Positions 23,336 through 35,619 of a stretch of 64,000 bases of DNA are shown here, in pieces (positions within the stretch are counted from its first letter, which is position 1; the number at the start of each line of letters is the position of its first letter). The notes under the pieces are model-generated. The model was given only the letters and a program-made list of their open reading frames with translations, had not been told where the DNA came from and searched no databases. Source of the DNA: Inia geoffrensis (lineage: Eukaryota > Chordata > Mammalia > Artiodactyla > Iniidae); NCBI GenBank assembly GCA_036417435.1, contig CM070919.1, forward strand, positions 35,084,318 through 35,148,317, written 5' to 3'. The position numbers and the translations under genes are program-made.

Positions 23336-23864
23336 TTCTCCTCCATTAGCTCCTGCACTTACGTTTTCACCAGTTTCAGTCTCTCCTTCTTCACGTTCTG
23401 TTTCCATTTTCTATCCCAATAAACTTAGATCTCCTCCCTCATAAAAAAAAAAAAATCCTTCATTTTGTTCTATAACTCTTTCCCTGTCTCTCACACCCTG
23501 CCATTCTCAGCAGACCAGCTCTAACCTGGGCCACGTGTCTTTACTGCCCAGTGTGCCCTGGATTTGTAGCCTTATTTTGTCCTCACCCACGACATCCACA
23601 TCTCCACGTCCTTTGGCCGTTGCCAGCCTTGATTTTTCTCATCCTTGCTCGTATTTGACTCTTTGATGAGCCTTCCTACTCCAACTCTTTCCTTTGTTGG
23701 CTTTAATGAGGATGCTTCCCTTTCTAGCTCTCTTCCTAATTTATTGACAACTCTCTCTCTCCTTAATTATACATGTTTCTTCTTCCTACCTACACCATGT
23801 GGAGTATCCCCAGAATTAAATTCTCAATTCCTTTCTTTGCCTTTTCTCTCCTCTCCTTAGCGTT
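23336..23864 (+). other. Pyrimidine-rich sequence, possible old repeat
   Basis: Strong C/T bias with 'ctcatccttgctcg' and similar runs. It may be part of a decayed LINE but no family could be assigned. A13 near 23444. Confidence 0.35.
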
Positions 23865-24084
23865 CTCACGTACTCTTTTGTGGTAGGCGGGCCTCTCACT
23901 GTGGTGGCCTCTCCCGTTGCGGAGCAACAGGCTCCGGACGCGCAGGCTCAGCGGCCATGGCTCACGAGCCCAGCCGCTCCGCGGCATGTGGGATCCTCCC
24001 GGACAGGGGCACGAACCTGTGTCCCCTGCATCGGCAGGCAGACTCTCAACCACTGCACCACCAGGGAAGCCCTCATGTACTCTT
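23865..24084 (-). mobile_element. CHR-type SINE, short form, antisense, with 13-bp TSD
   Basis: Body 23878-24071. The plus strand reads the reverse complement: 'gcgggcctctcactgtggtg', 'gctccggacgcgcaggctca', 'ccgctccgcggcatgtggga', 'cctgcatcggcaggcagact', 'caccaccagggaagccc'. The TSD CTCACGTACTCTT / CTCATGTACTCTT (one mismatch) lies at 23865-23877 and 24072-24084. Its tail is short. Confidence 0.93.
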
Positions 24085-24099
24085 ATGACCTCCTTAGTT

Positions 24100-24550
24100 G
24101 TACGGTATGTTAGACTTCCGAATTTTTACATCAGGTTACTATCACTCTCCATATATCTAGTTCTGCATTTCCAAAGGTTGTGTTCTTTCAAAATATCTTC
24201 TACCTTCACTCCTTGTTTTTATCATGATCTTAATATAGCCTCCTGTCAACTCAGAACAGATGATCCGTCTCCCCAGTTCATGTCCTTTGTCTGTAATTTT
24301 TTCAGGCTCTAACCCATTCTGTGTACCATAATCTGATTAGTGCTCCTAAAAATGATTTAAATTATGTCAAATCTGTTACTCAGAAATGTTCAGTGGCTCT
24401 ACATAGCTTAAAATATAAAATCCTTAATTCTGCATTCAGAGCTTTTTGTAGTCTGACCCCCGTGTACTTTTATCACCTTATCTTCAGGTACTTACCTTCA
24501 GTGATGATCTCTTTTAAGTTTTTCTAGGACACTTCTGGTACCTTACACAT
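24100..24550 (+). repeat. L2-type LINE fragment
   Basis: 'tgtaccataatctgattagt', 'atctgttactcagaaatgtt', 'cagtggctctacatagctta' and 'attctgcattcagagctttt' parallel the L2-lineage order (ctgatcatgtcactc, ttcagtggctccc, aaagtccaaactcc, ggcattcaaggccct). Confidence 0.5.
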
Positions 24551-25555
24551 CTTGGCATACTGTGTCAGTATCTGCAGTGGATTAAATTCAAATGTAATAA
24601 CTTCATCGAGATGAGTTATTCTTGTATAGCTTGTTCCCTACAAAGCATAAGCCTATGAGTTGCCCAATAGACATTAATTGTACTTTTCGTAACATTAATA
24701 ACCTTCCTGGACTATCAGGTTGTTCAACCCCAAACTTAAGACCTTCCTGTTGCTCTCTCATTTTTATTGTCCTGCACTTATTTAATGTTTACTAAAATAA
24801 GAAATAATATACTTGTGTCTAATTCTTGGGCTGTCATTTTATAAATTGACATTTACATACAGAGTAAGAATTTTAGGGATCACTAAACTTTGCCCAAGAA
24901 ATTCCATTTTCTCTCCCGGGATGTTGAAGAAACTACGAAGCCCTTTTGTGCCAAAAGCCAACAAAGTTATTCACAGCTATTAAAGAGAGGAAAAAAATTT
25001 CTCAGGAAGCCCAAGAATGGGTTCTTTTGTAGTCTGCCCACAGAAGCCAGCTAGTCAGAAGAAATATTTACAAGTCTAAAGTCAATATCTCTATTATAAA
25101 CAGTTACTACTCAATTAGTGTATTGATGTGATTGTGTGTTACCATGTTGAGCTTTTTTAGAAGAATGGCTATGCTTTAAACCTTTCTACTCTAATTGCAA
25201 ATATGGTAATAAAGGTAAGTAGTAGAATATATTAAGACTTTTTTATTTACAAAATTCAATTAGAAATAACGGATCCTCCATTCCCAGCTAATGACTCTAA
25301 AACCAAATGTGTATGGGCTGAGAAAATAGGTATACGCATCTGAAAGCAGCAGTAGTTGTTTGTAAGAAAATACAAAAAGCCTGTACCTTGCATGCCAGTA
25401 AGACACTTACGAGGCAGATGAAAGTATTGTTCTGAATTTTGCTCGATGCACCAATTAAATAAGGGAAGGAAAAAACTTGACAATTTAAAAAATATATACT
25501 AAGAATATCGGTAGCATAATTCAACATGTTTTATAGATGTTAGAGACCTAATGAA
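24551..25555. other. Unannotated AT-rich DNA
   Basis: Antisense frames of 75-76 codons near 25256-25527 lack motifs. No repeat recognised. Confidence 0.5.
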
Positions 25556-25559
25556 TTTG

Positions 25560-25935
25560 ATTAAAGAAGTTTAATTAAGGTAGAGTCGGCTGTGTTGCAA
25601 CCTCCTTCCAGACGAAATGGCGCGGTGAACAGGTAGCGAGTCCCCAGTGAACTGTGAATATCAAAGCCGGGGAAAATTCTTCATTTTAATGAGCCGCATT
25701 TTCTGAGCCCAGACCTGTCCCCTGACAGGGTGGCTGCAGGAGGTGAAATGAAAGTAGTTGTTTTCCTTTGAGACTTCCGACTGCTAAATGCTATGAATGC
25801 CAGCAATTAAAATAGTGGCGCTGAGATTCTTTACGTCTGCTCTGTCTTGCACTTGCCCTTGGGCTGGCAACTGTTGCTAACGAAAAGCCCTAACAATTAA
25901 GAGCACTATTTTCATATTTAGAAAACGATTCCTCC
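25560..25935. promoter_or_regulatory. Candidate conserved noncoding element
   Basis: Repeat-free block of mixed composition, higher in GC than its flanks, with homeodomain cores: TTAATTAA at 25571-25578, TTTTAATGAG near 25684, CAATTAAAA near 25804 and ACAATTAAGAG near 25893. The pattern resembles developmental enhancers, but conservation cannot be seen from one sequence. Confidence 0.25.
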
Positions 25936-26640
25936 TTCTCTGACTGTTAAGGCATTCAAAATATCATAACCCTTTTCTTTTATAAAACTTATATTTTCCT
26001 TTAAAAACAGCCTCATATAAATACACATATTTAAACCAACGATAGTGTCCTTCCATTAATTAAGGGTTAGATCTGTAATGTGAACACTCTTTACAACCGA
26101 AGAGCAAAACTTGCACGTCTTTCACTGTAGAAAATTCACACGACAAGATGGGTTGTTATTTTCTGCATAGATGCCATTAAATATAGTCAAAAGAGAGTAC
26201 ATTCAATATTATTTTGTAATATTTTTTATTTACTTTAAATAAGTTAGAGTGTGGTAATCAAAAATTAAGTGTAGCCATTCTGGCAGTTATTTTAAAACTG
26301 TTATTCATAGTGCTAAAGAATATGGAAACCAGATATTCAATCATGTGACACCTGTTAATACTCAACTCTTGAATAATCATCATCTAGAAGCAAATACTAG
26401 TATAAAACACCACCAAGAAATTGTCAGTTGGCACGGAAAGGAAACCTTGAGTAATTATACTTGATTTCAATAAACATGTCATGAAGGTTGGAAGGAAAAC
26501 TAAGCATGATTTCAAAGAAGTACATTCCAAAGGAAATAAGCATAATTACCTCAATTAGTTAAAGGCTCATCTAATGCTTCTGGGTTGGCTCCAAAGTACA
26601 TGTAACTGTCCAGACCCAGGATGGCAGTTCATTGCAGCCA
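25936..26640. other. Unannotated AT-rich DNA
   Basis: Nothing recognised. Confidence 0.5.

Positions 26641-26643
<3 letters not shown>

Positions 26644-26698
<55 letters not shown>
26644..26698 (+). repeat. (CA)n microsatellite
   Basis: About 27 uninterrupted CA units. Confidence 0.97.
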
Positions 26699-26701
<3 letters not shown>

Positions 26702-28740
26702 TACAGCTTTGTAACATTTAAAAGGTCTGAAGTCGATTTGCAGTTTCTTCAGAACCCTTAACTTGAACTGGTCTCTTCTGTACAGAAGATTGTCTTACTT
26801 GGAAATCTACATGATCTTAATTGTATTCTACTTTAGCAGAAAATTTCCCTAACATTCTGTAAATATGCATAAACCTCTCAACTCACTACTGTGTAAAAAC
26901 TGAATGTGTACTACTGTGATAAATCCTACTTGAAGAATACCTACTCTCTTTTTCCTTCCATAGTTTTACACCCTAATAATATACTTTTCTGTCCCTTTCT
27001 CTTGTTTTCTAAAATCAGAGGGCTATACAAGTAATCACAGTTTCATAGACTCTCTTCTCACGCAGGCTGCCAGAGGGTCACGGTCACAAATTCAGGGTTT
27101 CATGTTGTCAGATGAGGGGCTGACTCTCTAAGAAGTCATTACCTACCCTCTGCTGCTGACTGTGCCTCCTTGTCACTCAGGAATCATGAGCATTTGATGG
27201 GATATTACCAGGATACCTGTGAAGGTAAAAGTAGACCACAGTCTTCCTACAAAGGTCCAATATAACCCATATTTTGAAATTCCCATTCATTATAAAGATA
27301 TTTGAATTTATTCATCCATATACAGTTTGATTGCACATGACCAGGGTTAATTTGCTCATTAAGGGTTAGACTAGCCGTATCTTCTCTATGCTATCAGAGT
27401 ATCTATGGCTTTTTAGATATGTTTAGTCTGGAAGTGTTTTTCTGAAAGGCTGGTCTTAAATATGAAATCCTGGTTTGATGGTTACAGCAGTGCTGAAATA
27501 CATTTTTTTGCAGACACCCTTATTTGTAATCAGGACATGTATATCTGTTCCTGATATGCATTACATATTATATGATAAGTTTAATAAAATGAGTCATTTC
27601 ATTGTTCATTCGTACCTTCAAGGAGGAAGAGTCCAGCATTAGCAGTTCCCAGGAAGCATACAGGATTAAGTGAATTGCTCTGATAAATAACATTAGGGCA
27701 CTCAACTGTAGTAACTCAGAGTTTCTTTTCAGGGTAGGGTGGTGAATAGTGCTTATAGTGATTTGTGCTCTAAGTATATAAAGCTCTATCTTCTCTTTTT
27801 CTTTTTCTTTGTAGTTTTAAAAGATGTATTTTACCAAAATGTACAGGAGCTTTTAAACAACAATAATATAGTTTATTGCTATATGTTGCTTCACGCAAAA
27901 CAGATGTTCGACGTGCATGTTTAAATACATGCATAATTGCTTTTATTAATAAATGTGATTTTGTTAGATATTGCTCAGACATTAAACACAGGTAAACCTC
28001 TAAAATGCAACATTTTATTCATCTGCACTGACACATTCCAAAATATTTGCTAAATCTAATTTTTTCAACATGGACTACAAAATAAAATATTTGTAATCTC
28101 TCATTTTACTATGATGTCTTTTTAAGAAAGTCTTGTGCCTTCTAATTAATTCTTACTATCTTTAAATCTGATTTTCTGCTTCATTTTGAACATAATTCTT
28201 TTAGATATTTACTTATTTCTGTGTTTGCCTCCTTTTTCTGTCTTTTCTGTATGTTGTTTTTGTTAATAGCAAATATTTATCAGTTTTCCCCCATTTAAAA
28301 AGACTGAACTGATATTAGTCCCTTAGGGAATCAAAACAAGGTACTATCTGATGATCTTGCAAGGTATTACCGTATTATTTTTCTGCGGCTTAATTACATC
28401 TTGCTATAGATTATAGTTGCACAAATAATACACGCTGATTCAAACCAACAAACAGTAGTCATATTAATATTAGATGCTGAACTCGAATTTAAAAAGTGCT
28501 TTTCCTTTAAGAGCATAGTTTTTTGTGTCAGAACTGCCCCCTAGGCAGAGTCACACTTTTGAATATCTATGTATCATATATAGAAAAATGTAATAATAAA
28601 GAACAAAAACAAAACACCAAAAAATAAATGAATATACACAAAATTCACTTTGGGATCTCATTACAGAAAATATTTCTCATATCTGAGGAAGATTTGCAAT
28701 AACACATTTTATATATGGTAGCAATATAAACATATCTGTA
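26699..28740. other. Unannotated DNA
   Basis: Two kilobases of AT-rich sequence. Only short open frames (61-70 codons); no gene or clear repeat found. Confidence 0.5.
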
Positions 28741-28744
28741 ACGT

Positions 28745-28990
28745 GATGTAGCACTGATGGTTAAGAGTAGCCAGACTTCCTGGGTTTGAATTGCAGCCCT
28801 ACCTATTATATACTATAAGACACTATGCAAGTTTATACTAATTACTATTCTCAATTTCTTCATCTGTAAAATGAGGATAACAGAACCACCTAATTCATAA
28901 AGCTGTTGTATGGATTAAATAAAGTAGGGCACATAAACTGCTCAGCATGCTGCCTGGCTTGTTGCTAGCATTTAATTAATATGAGCTATA
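28745..28990 (+). repeat. MIR SINE, near full length
   Basis: Collinear with MIR: 'gatggttaagagtagccaga', 'cctgggtttgaattgcagcc', 'tcttcatctgtaaaatgagg', 'ataaagctgttgtatggatt', 'ctcagcatgctgcctggctt'. One of the best preserved MIR copies here. Confidence 0.9.
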
Positions 28991-30160
28991 TTATATTTAT
29001 TGAATTATACACAATTGAGTTCTTATATTTAACTTTTAATATCTATTTCATGGGAAAGAGTTGAAATAGTCCCCCAAATTATTAAATACTAAAAATACTA
29101 GTTCCCAATTTTAAAAATTTTATGAATTTTAGCCCATTGTACGTATGAAGGAAAACTATGTAGTTTTTAATTATTTCGAAAGAGGGTTTTGATTTACTCC
29201 TTGAGAATTTGCCAAAAAGTCAGTAAAATCAAGTAGACTTACCCTGCCATTCTCTCAGCTCTCCCTGAACACACGCAGACCCTCGCATACACACCAGAGG
29301 ACTGTACGTGTGATTTAGTAACTTATAAAACCACCGCATAGGGCAGACTGTAGGGCCGTGAGTGCGTCCAGTGGTGTTACGGGTCTAGAGCTGTGGACAT
29401 GTCAGAGGACGAGCATCCCATCGTGCATTCTCACTGATGTTCTTGAGGAACTTCATCGGATTATTTGGTTTCTCTGTTTGCAAGTCTTTAATTACGAAAA
29501 GACGAGTAATAGTATATGCTCTTCACTAACGTCATAGAAATGCTGTGTGTGTGAAAGCAGATTTTCTTGATACTTGATTCTACTCTGGATTAATCTGAAC
29601 TTGAAGGATTAAAGGAAACAAGCAAAAGTGAACACCTGGCACACAGACGTACAAAACAGCCTCTACACGAACACTCTTCACTTTCTGTCACTTAGGAATG
29701 GCTGGAATATGGTGCGAAGAATCCAGTATAGATCCTGTGGGCTGAGCACTTGACCTGAGATAGGAGATCACGTAGCAAGTCAGGCCAGTGGACCAGGACT
29801 TGTGGAGGTGTAGGGCAGGGTAGTATGGAAGGGCAAGGGGCTGTCAGAACGGCAGCAGAAAAAGGAGAAATGCAGAATTTGGACGTAACAGACCCAGTAT
29901 TTTCTTCTCCTCTCTGTAGTTCTGATTTGTCAATGAGAGTTGTGGAGGAATTTATTTAAAAGACCATGAAAAAAAATGTGTTAGAGAAAGAAAGAAAAAC
30001 AGAGAACAGGAAATGGAAAAGGAAAGAAAGTTGATTTGTTTATTTGGTTTTCTTTTTAAGGTTTCATAAAGACAAGAGGAATGTTCTAAAATCATTTCAA
30101 AAGAAAGATTTTTTTTTTTCATGTGTGAGATGAATGGGCGAAGGAGGAAATTCAACTAGA
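28991..30160. other. Unannotated DNA
   Basis: A somewhat GC-richer patch lies at 29,250-29,450. No gene or repeat recognised. Purine-rich around 29,960-30,040. Confidence 0.5.
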
Positions 30161-30172
30161 TAATCTGTATAT

Positions 30173-30220
30173 AATCTGTATATCTGAGCATATTAATAAT
30201 CTAGATATTTGAGCATATTG
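30173..30220 (+). repeat. Imperfect 25-bp tandem duplication
   Basis: AATCTGTATATCTGAGCATA at 30173 recurs as AATCTAGATATTTGAGCATA at 30198, each followed by TT. Two copies only. Confidence 0.7.
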
Positions 30221-30262
30221 CCTTAGTAGGCTATTACTCTAAGAATATATCAAGAGGTCTTT

Positions 30263-30474
30263 GGGGACTTCCCTGGTGGCGCAGTGGTTGAGAGTCCGCC
30301 TGCCGACGCAGGGGACACGGGTTCGTGCCCCGGTCCGGGAAGATCCCACATGCCGCGGAGCGGCTGGGCCCATGAGCCATGGCTGCTGAGCCTGCGCGTC
30401 CGGAGCCTGTGCTCCGCAACGGGAGAGGCCACGGCAGTGAGAGGCCCGCGTACCGCAAAAAAAATAAAATAAAA
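30263..30474 (+). mobile_element. CHR-type SINE, short form, intact
   Basis: The head ggggacttccctggtggcgc is followed by box B 'gggttcgtgccccggtccgg', 'gagcggctgggcccatgagc', 'cctgcgcgtccggagcctgt', 'gagaggcccgcgtaccgc' and an A-rich tail with AAAAT units. No clear TSD. It is one of the best preserved copies and yields spurious frames on both strands. Confidence 0.93.
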
Positions 30475-30479
30475 GGGAG

Positions 30480-31740
30480 AAGAGAAATCAGAAAGCAGTA
30501 ACACCTGCCATTAGGAAGGCGGCGATGCCTCCGGGGGATGAAGATAAGGGAACGCCCTGATAGGGGCTTCAGACAATGGATGGCAAGTGATGGTGATGGA
30601 CCACAGAGGGAGGGGACGTGATGAGGCTTGAGGTGAATGCAGTTTAGGTAAGGAAACAGCAAGGAAGAAGAATTTAAACATTTGAAGGAAAAAAAGGGAA
30701 TCAGGGAATACTTACTTCAGAAGAAGTAGGTGTCTTTGAAATCTGTAGAGGACAAGAGGAAGGTGGTGGGGTGGTGAAGGTTGGGAAATTAATGGAGGAG
30801 ATGATTAAAGAGAAAGAAAATAACAGACCCGGCGTGGCCAGAAACAAAGTCTGAGAAAAAAGAATGCGAGAAAGAGGAAGTAACACAGAACTTGAGATTA
30901 GGGAAGGAGTTAGAACATATGGAATCCAAGCGGGGAGCATAATTTTAAAAGTCTTCAGAAGGATAAATAAATATGGAAGATAGAACTTAATGTAGCAACA
31001 GAATGCCAGTGGCATGAAAAGGAGGGTTTGTGGGCTCAAAGCAAGGCCTCCAATTAAAGGATGAAGGAACACATGTGATTAAATAGCCAAAGACAGCCTT
31101 TAAAAAGTACCCTGTGTGAGTGATTTTTTTTTTTTTTTTTTTTTTGGACGTAAAGGACCATCTGACTGCTGATAGCTAAAAAGACTTCTGAGTTCTGCCT
31201 GAGGGTTGTTGTTGAAAAGGAATATGTGGAGATGAATGTTGTCTGCGAGCACAATGGAAAGAGGAAGGGGTTGACAATGATATTTTTAAAGAGTTGGGGG
31301 GTGCTCAACCCTGGATGAACCAATTGAACACAGATGATAAGACTTTTGCTCAGGAATCTTCCATCAAAGGCTGGTAGGGTGCCATAAAAATAGATACCCC
31401 TAACTTGCTGGGACACAATAGAAATCACAGAACTTGCAACAGGAGGGAACTGGCAACGACGGTTTTCACATATGGAGTAAGAATCACGCCTCAGGATGCG
31501 GCAGGAAAGCAGTGTGCCAGATACAAAGTGTGGGGAGACGGCATTCATTCCTCACTGCCCTCAATAAGCACATGATAAAAAGGAGATGTGATGTTGGAGG
31601 TGAGGTTTAAATTACTTCACTCAGACCCCTTAAGTTTTGTTGTCTGTTTCACGAACATGTGAAAATCAGAGCAGGAGAAGAGAGTACCCTGAAACATTAA
31701 GGTACAGATTCCATCGCAAGCCCCTCTCTGTGCCCAAGAA
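30480..31740. other. Purine-rich unannotated DNA; possible old repeat
   Basis: The plus strand is G/A-rich, so the minus strand shows long pyrimidine-rich open frames of 123, 142 and 164 codons (30701-31072, 30234-30662, 31054-31548). The 142-codon frame runs into the CHR SINE and the 164-codon one crosses the T tract at 31124-31145. Without protein motifs I regard them as compositional artefacts. A decayed LINE or ERV is possible. Confidence 0.4.
31124..31145. repeat. Homopolymer T22
   Basis: Uninterrupted T run with no adjacent retroposon body. Confidence 0.85.
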
Positions 31741-31756
31741 CTTCCTTGCTGTGGAT

Positions 31757-31930
31757 GATGTAATGAAAGTGCTTAGGCTTTTGGCAAGAGAAAGCCCAGA
31801 GTAACTACTGTCCAGATGTCTGACCTTGGACAAGTTATTAAGTCTCTCTGCGTTTCTTCATCTATGAAGTAGGTGTGAAAACACTTTTCATTGCCAGCTT
31901 TTTGTAAAGATTTAGAGATCATATGCAGTC
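31757..31930 (+). repeat. MIR SINE fragment
   Basis: 'ctgaccttggacaagttatt', 'aagtctctctgcgtttcttc' and 'atctatgaagtaggtgtgaa' match the central MIR core in order. Confidence 0.8.
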
Positions 31931-32024
31931 GAAACAAGTGGTTTTCTATAAATTTTGTGCTCAATATTTAGTTTTATTATGTAAGTTTTAAAATATATTA
32001 ACTGCTACCATGTCCGAGGCCTCT

Positions 32025-32025
<1 letters not shown>

Positions 32026-32062
<37 letters not shown>

Positions 32063-32086
32063 TGTCTGTCTGTCTGTCTGTGTATT
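32026..32086 (+). repeat. Compound microsatellite (TG)n(TCTG)n
   Basis: About 16 TG units, then five TCTG units, closing with TGTATT. Confidence 0.95.
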
Positions 32087-32630
32087 TTGGGAGAGAAGGT
32101 GAAGAAAAGGAGGACTTTCCAAATATGAACAGATAACTGTTAGCCATTGCTAATACACTGAGATTGAAAAAGCCCCATTGGGTATAGATCTATCTGGAAC
32201 CTTCTAGTTATTTCCTCAGGATAATCCAACCATTATATTGGTATGAAAAATCCTTTGGGGATTAAATTGTTACAGCTTTCTAAAGTTGTTAATCCAATGC
32301 CAAGGTGTCCAGATGTGGACTGAATTCTTTTCTGGGGATAAAGGAAATTTTTTACAGCCAGAACTACAAACCCAAACCTCACCTTCCGTACTTACTGAAG
32401 AGTTTTAGTAATGCAGCCAGACATTCCACTCGCAGGCTTGGCTGCAGGGACCTGGTGCAGTGTCAGAATGAACCCATCCTCACTGATTGGGAGGTCTTTC
32501 CACTGTCATATGCTTTGACTAGCTAAAATTTAATTCTCTAAATGAAAACCTATGTGTGTGTGTTCATGTTTTTTACAGCATCAGAGAAATAATAGATCAG
32601 GACGTATGTTGTATGAGAGCAAAACAAGGT
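32087..32630. other. Unannotated DNA
   Basis: A 73-codon frame at 32305-32526 shows no motif. No repeat recognised. Confidence 0.5.
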
Positions 32631-32634
32631 CTCC

Positions 32635-32735
32635 TTTTGCTCACTGTTTTATTCCCAACACATAATGGCATACTCTGCTTCATTCCCTAACAAAGAGATA
32701 ATAAATAAACTGATAAGTATTGATTAAATGAGTTA
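32635..32735 (+). repeat. L2 3' end fragment
   Basis: 'ctcactgttttattcccaac' followed by an 'aaataaactgataagtattg', 'attaaatgag' tail resembles the L2 3' terminus. Confidence 0.5.
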
Positions 32736-32917
32736 ATAACACACAGACACATGCTCTCTTCTCCTCTATAATGAATAACTAGGAAGAGATGTTGCTTATT
32801 TAACATTGGTTGCATTGAAGAATCCATGTAAAGTCTGGGGCACCCTGTATGGATGCATTCCTTTATACTCTAATGATTTAACACAAATAAAATCTGAGAT
32901 CATAAGGCCAGGCTTAA

Positions 32918-33080
32918 AGCTGAAATTCTCAAATTTTATATGCATAAGAATCACAGGGGAAACTAGTTTAAAGTGCAGAATTCTCAAAAGATTGGTCTAG
33001 TAGTTCTGACGTAAAGCCCAGGAATCTACGTTTATAAAAGGAAAGTTTTCAGGGAGCAGAATTGATTTCTTACCATGCTA
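32918..33080 (+). mobile_element. MER5A-type hAT nonautonomous element
   Basis: 'gaaattctcaaattttatat', 'gcataagaatcacaggggaa', 'agtagttctgacgtaaagcc' and 'aggaatctacgtttataaaa' follow MER5A order (ttctcaaactttagtgtgca, cagaatcacctggagg, agtaggtctggg, gaatttgcatttct). Confidence 0.7.
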
Positions 33081-33342
33081 CATAAATGACACTCAGATTA
33101 ATTATCAAATTAGTTATCAAGGTTCATTCATCTAAAGACAGCAGGGTAGGAAATTTCCTTGGCCCCCCTGTTCCATCCAAACAAGTAACACATATTCCTT
33201 TGTTTATGATAAGTTAATTCTTGCGTTTTTTGGCTGGAAAAAATTTTATTTTGTTTTGACTTTTTTCAGCTGGAGTGGGTTTGCATTGTCAGCAAGTGTA
33301 CAAGTAAATCATTAAGCAATCTTCCAAAGTATTCTTCATCAC

Positions 33343-33352
33343 AGATTTGAGA

Positions 33353-33388
<36 letters not shown>

Positions 33389-33493
33389 GGCCACGGCTCA
33401 CGGGCCCAGCCGCTCCGCGGCATGTGGGATCTTCCCAGACCGGGGCACGAACCCGTGTCTGCGCCACCAGGGAAGCCCAGAGTTGAGACTCTT
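33343..33493 (-). mobile_element. CHR-type SINE with two internal losses, 15-bp TSD
   Basis: Body 33358-33478, antisense, with a T tail of about 27. It keeps the head (ccaccagggaagccc on plus), box B and the 'ccgctccgcggcatgtggga' part. It lacks about 30 bp between the head and box B and the whole distal 'cctgcgcgtccggagcctgt' to 'gaggcccgcg' part. TSD AGATTTGAGACTCTT / AGAGTTGAGACTCTT (33343-33357, 33479-33493) has one mismatch. Confidence 0.9.
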
Positions 33494-35270
33494 TAGGGGA
33501 TATGCAATGCCTGTGTATAAAACATAATTTAGTAACTCATAGTCTCATTATCTTGAACTAAAGGGCTTTGTGGTAGTTGTGATAATATTTAATAGCTCAT
33601 GAAATTATCTTTCCATCTCATGTCTCTCCTCATGGACTAAATGAACACACACAACTCAAGGCATTATTCCTTGCCTTGAGTGGAGGGCCATGATACTCTT
33701 CACGTATATCATTCTTGGTTATATAAATTCAAAATACAGTGCTGTTTTGAAACTATCTGGCAATTTCGTGAATGCAGGAGGATAGCTGTCACTAATGAGG
33801 AGAGTCTTGGGCAGTCACTGCAGATGCACCTCTGTAAGCCAGGTGCTCTTCGTATGCATGCATCCTTCCATTAGTCCCCCTCCCCGAATTTCAGGAGAGT
33901 GACTTGCCCAAGGTGAGTGCTGTTAACAGATGGGTGCTGTGTTTGAGGTTTATCCCCCTCCTCTCAGCATGATAAAAAAAAAAAAAAATCAGATGAATGG
34001 ACACAAGAGAGAATGAAAGAGAGCTGACAGCCCAATATAGACAAGTGAAAAACCAAAGTCAAGAAAAATCCAGGCATGTGGATTCAATAAAGTAAGGAAC
34101 TCTAAGACACTTTGGAGGTGGGGAGCAAGCCGCTCCCCTCTACACAGCCCGCTAGTCCTGAATTTGTCCTTAAGCCTGCATTAGGGTGTGAAGTCTGCCA
34201 CTAAATAATGAAAACTCTAAGGCATCCAGAAAAATGAGATTATTATTGATGTACTCTAGTTAAGAAAGCAAGAGCATACATTTTGTCATGAAGAACATTT
34301 TTTAAAAGATGATTAAAATCAGGGTATCATACCATTTAAGTGTGTCAATTAAGTGTAGCCACTTTTCCCTAAATTTAAAATAAAACTATTGCAAATGCCA
34401 TGTGATACATTGAAACTTTAGATACTTTATAAGTTACGTAAGACAGCTACTCTGTGACGAGGGAGAAGGAAAGGTCTTGTACAGCGTATTCCGTTCATCT
34501 CCGTGGATACAAAGACCGAATTATAAAATTCTTGATAGAACCATAACTGTATTGGGCTCTGTAATGCAGTGTCTCCATAGCATAATACTAACTAGAGACT
34601 GTGTAGAAAGGGTACTGCCTGCACCAGACATTCAGTTATGAAATATGATCTCCGCTCTGAACTCAGCTGCAGTGGTGTAATACGTCATCTCTCAATGAAT
34701 TATTTTGCATTTCATGGCCCACTAGGCAGAGTGTCAAATTCTGAATGTTCTGAACTGTTCACCTTAGTGCTTTCATTTCCTTGAGACAGATCACGAGCAC
34801 CTTCTTCTCTTTAGTTTTGAAATGAGACTGAGATCATTCAAGTCATGTGTATAATAAGGGGTTTGAAAGTGGACTGAAACAAAATTAAAATATAAACATT
34901 GACTTTCAATTTAATTTTGAGAGGAAGAATTGTCATTGTAAACATGGCCAGTCTTAGAACAAAATTGTTTAAAGTAAATTTCGTCATCTTTTCATTATAT
35001 ACTTCTTTTTATTGATGCCATACCCTTCCTTAGATAACTACTAGGGGCTGGGTAAGGTTATGTGTAAATACACTGTCCTATAAACACAACATCTCAAAAG
35101 ATAGCATTTCATGGGAGAATCCTAATGTTGAGGTAGACCTTAGGGGTGAGGGAATGCTTACTTATCTCCCTGCCTGCCCTATAACATTGTAATAACAGCA
35201 AGCATCATAGTGAAGAAAAAAAAATCCTCCAACTTTTATTCTGTGTTCAGTAATATTCTATACCCTCTTA
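33494..35270. other. Unannotated DNA
   Basis: No gene; a 64-codon frame at 33680 has no motif. A14 near 33976. A weak MIR-like scrap lies around 33,895-33,950. Confidence 0.5.
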
Positions 35271-35274
35271 CAGA

Positions 35275-35440
35275 ATTTATCTGATTTAATCCTCCTAGCA
35301 GTACTACAAAGCGAATATTTATAATTTGTTATTTGTAGACATGTTTGCTGAGATTTAGAGAGGTGATGCTCCAAGTATTAGAGCAGGGTTGGGATTTAAT
35401 GTGAATCTCTTTGATCCTAAAATGTGTGCTTTTCACTCTT
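35275..35440 (-). repeat. MIR SINE fragment, antisense
   Basis: On plus: 'tgatttaatcctcctagcag', 'gctgagatttagagaggtga' and 'gagcagggttgggatttaat', the reverse complement of the MIR core and box B region. Confidence 0.7.
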
Positions 35441-35619
35441 TCAAGATGATCTGATGGGGAAAGGGTTTGCGCTCTTGTAGATCGTCATGCCAGTGGACCC
35501 CAGTCGTGTCCATAGACCCCCGTGTTGGAAGCATCATTTATTTTCTTTCTTTTTCTCACAGTCACTACAGTGTACCAATGGTTACCCCATTTTCTAATTT
35601 TCTATTTATCATCGTTATG

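Noticed and set aside
30234..30662. 142-codon antisense open frame
   Set aside because: Half of it is the reverse complement of a CHR SINE; the same frame pattern appears at other CHR copies (23917, 36481).
31054..31548. 164-codon antisense open frame, the longest in the window
   Set aside because: It crosses a T22 tract (a poly-Lys run), lies in purine-biased DNA and shows no protein motif or gene context.
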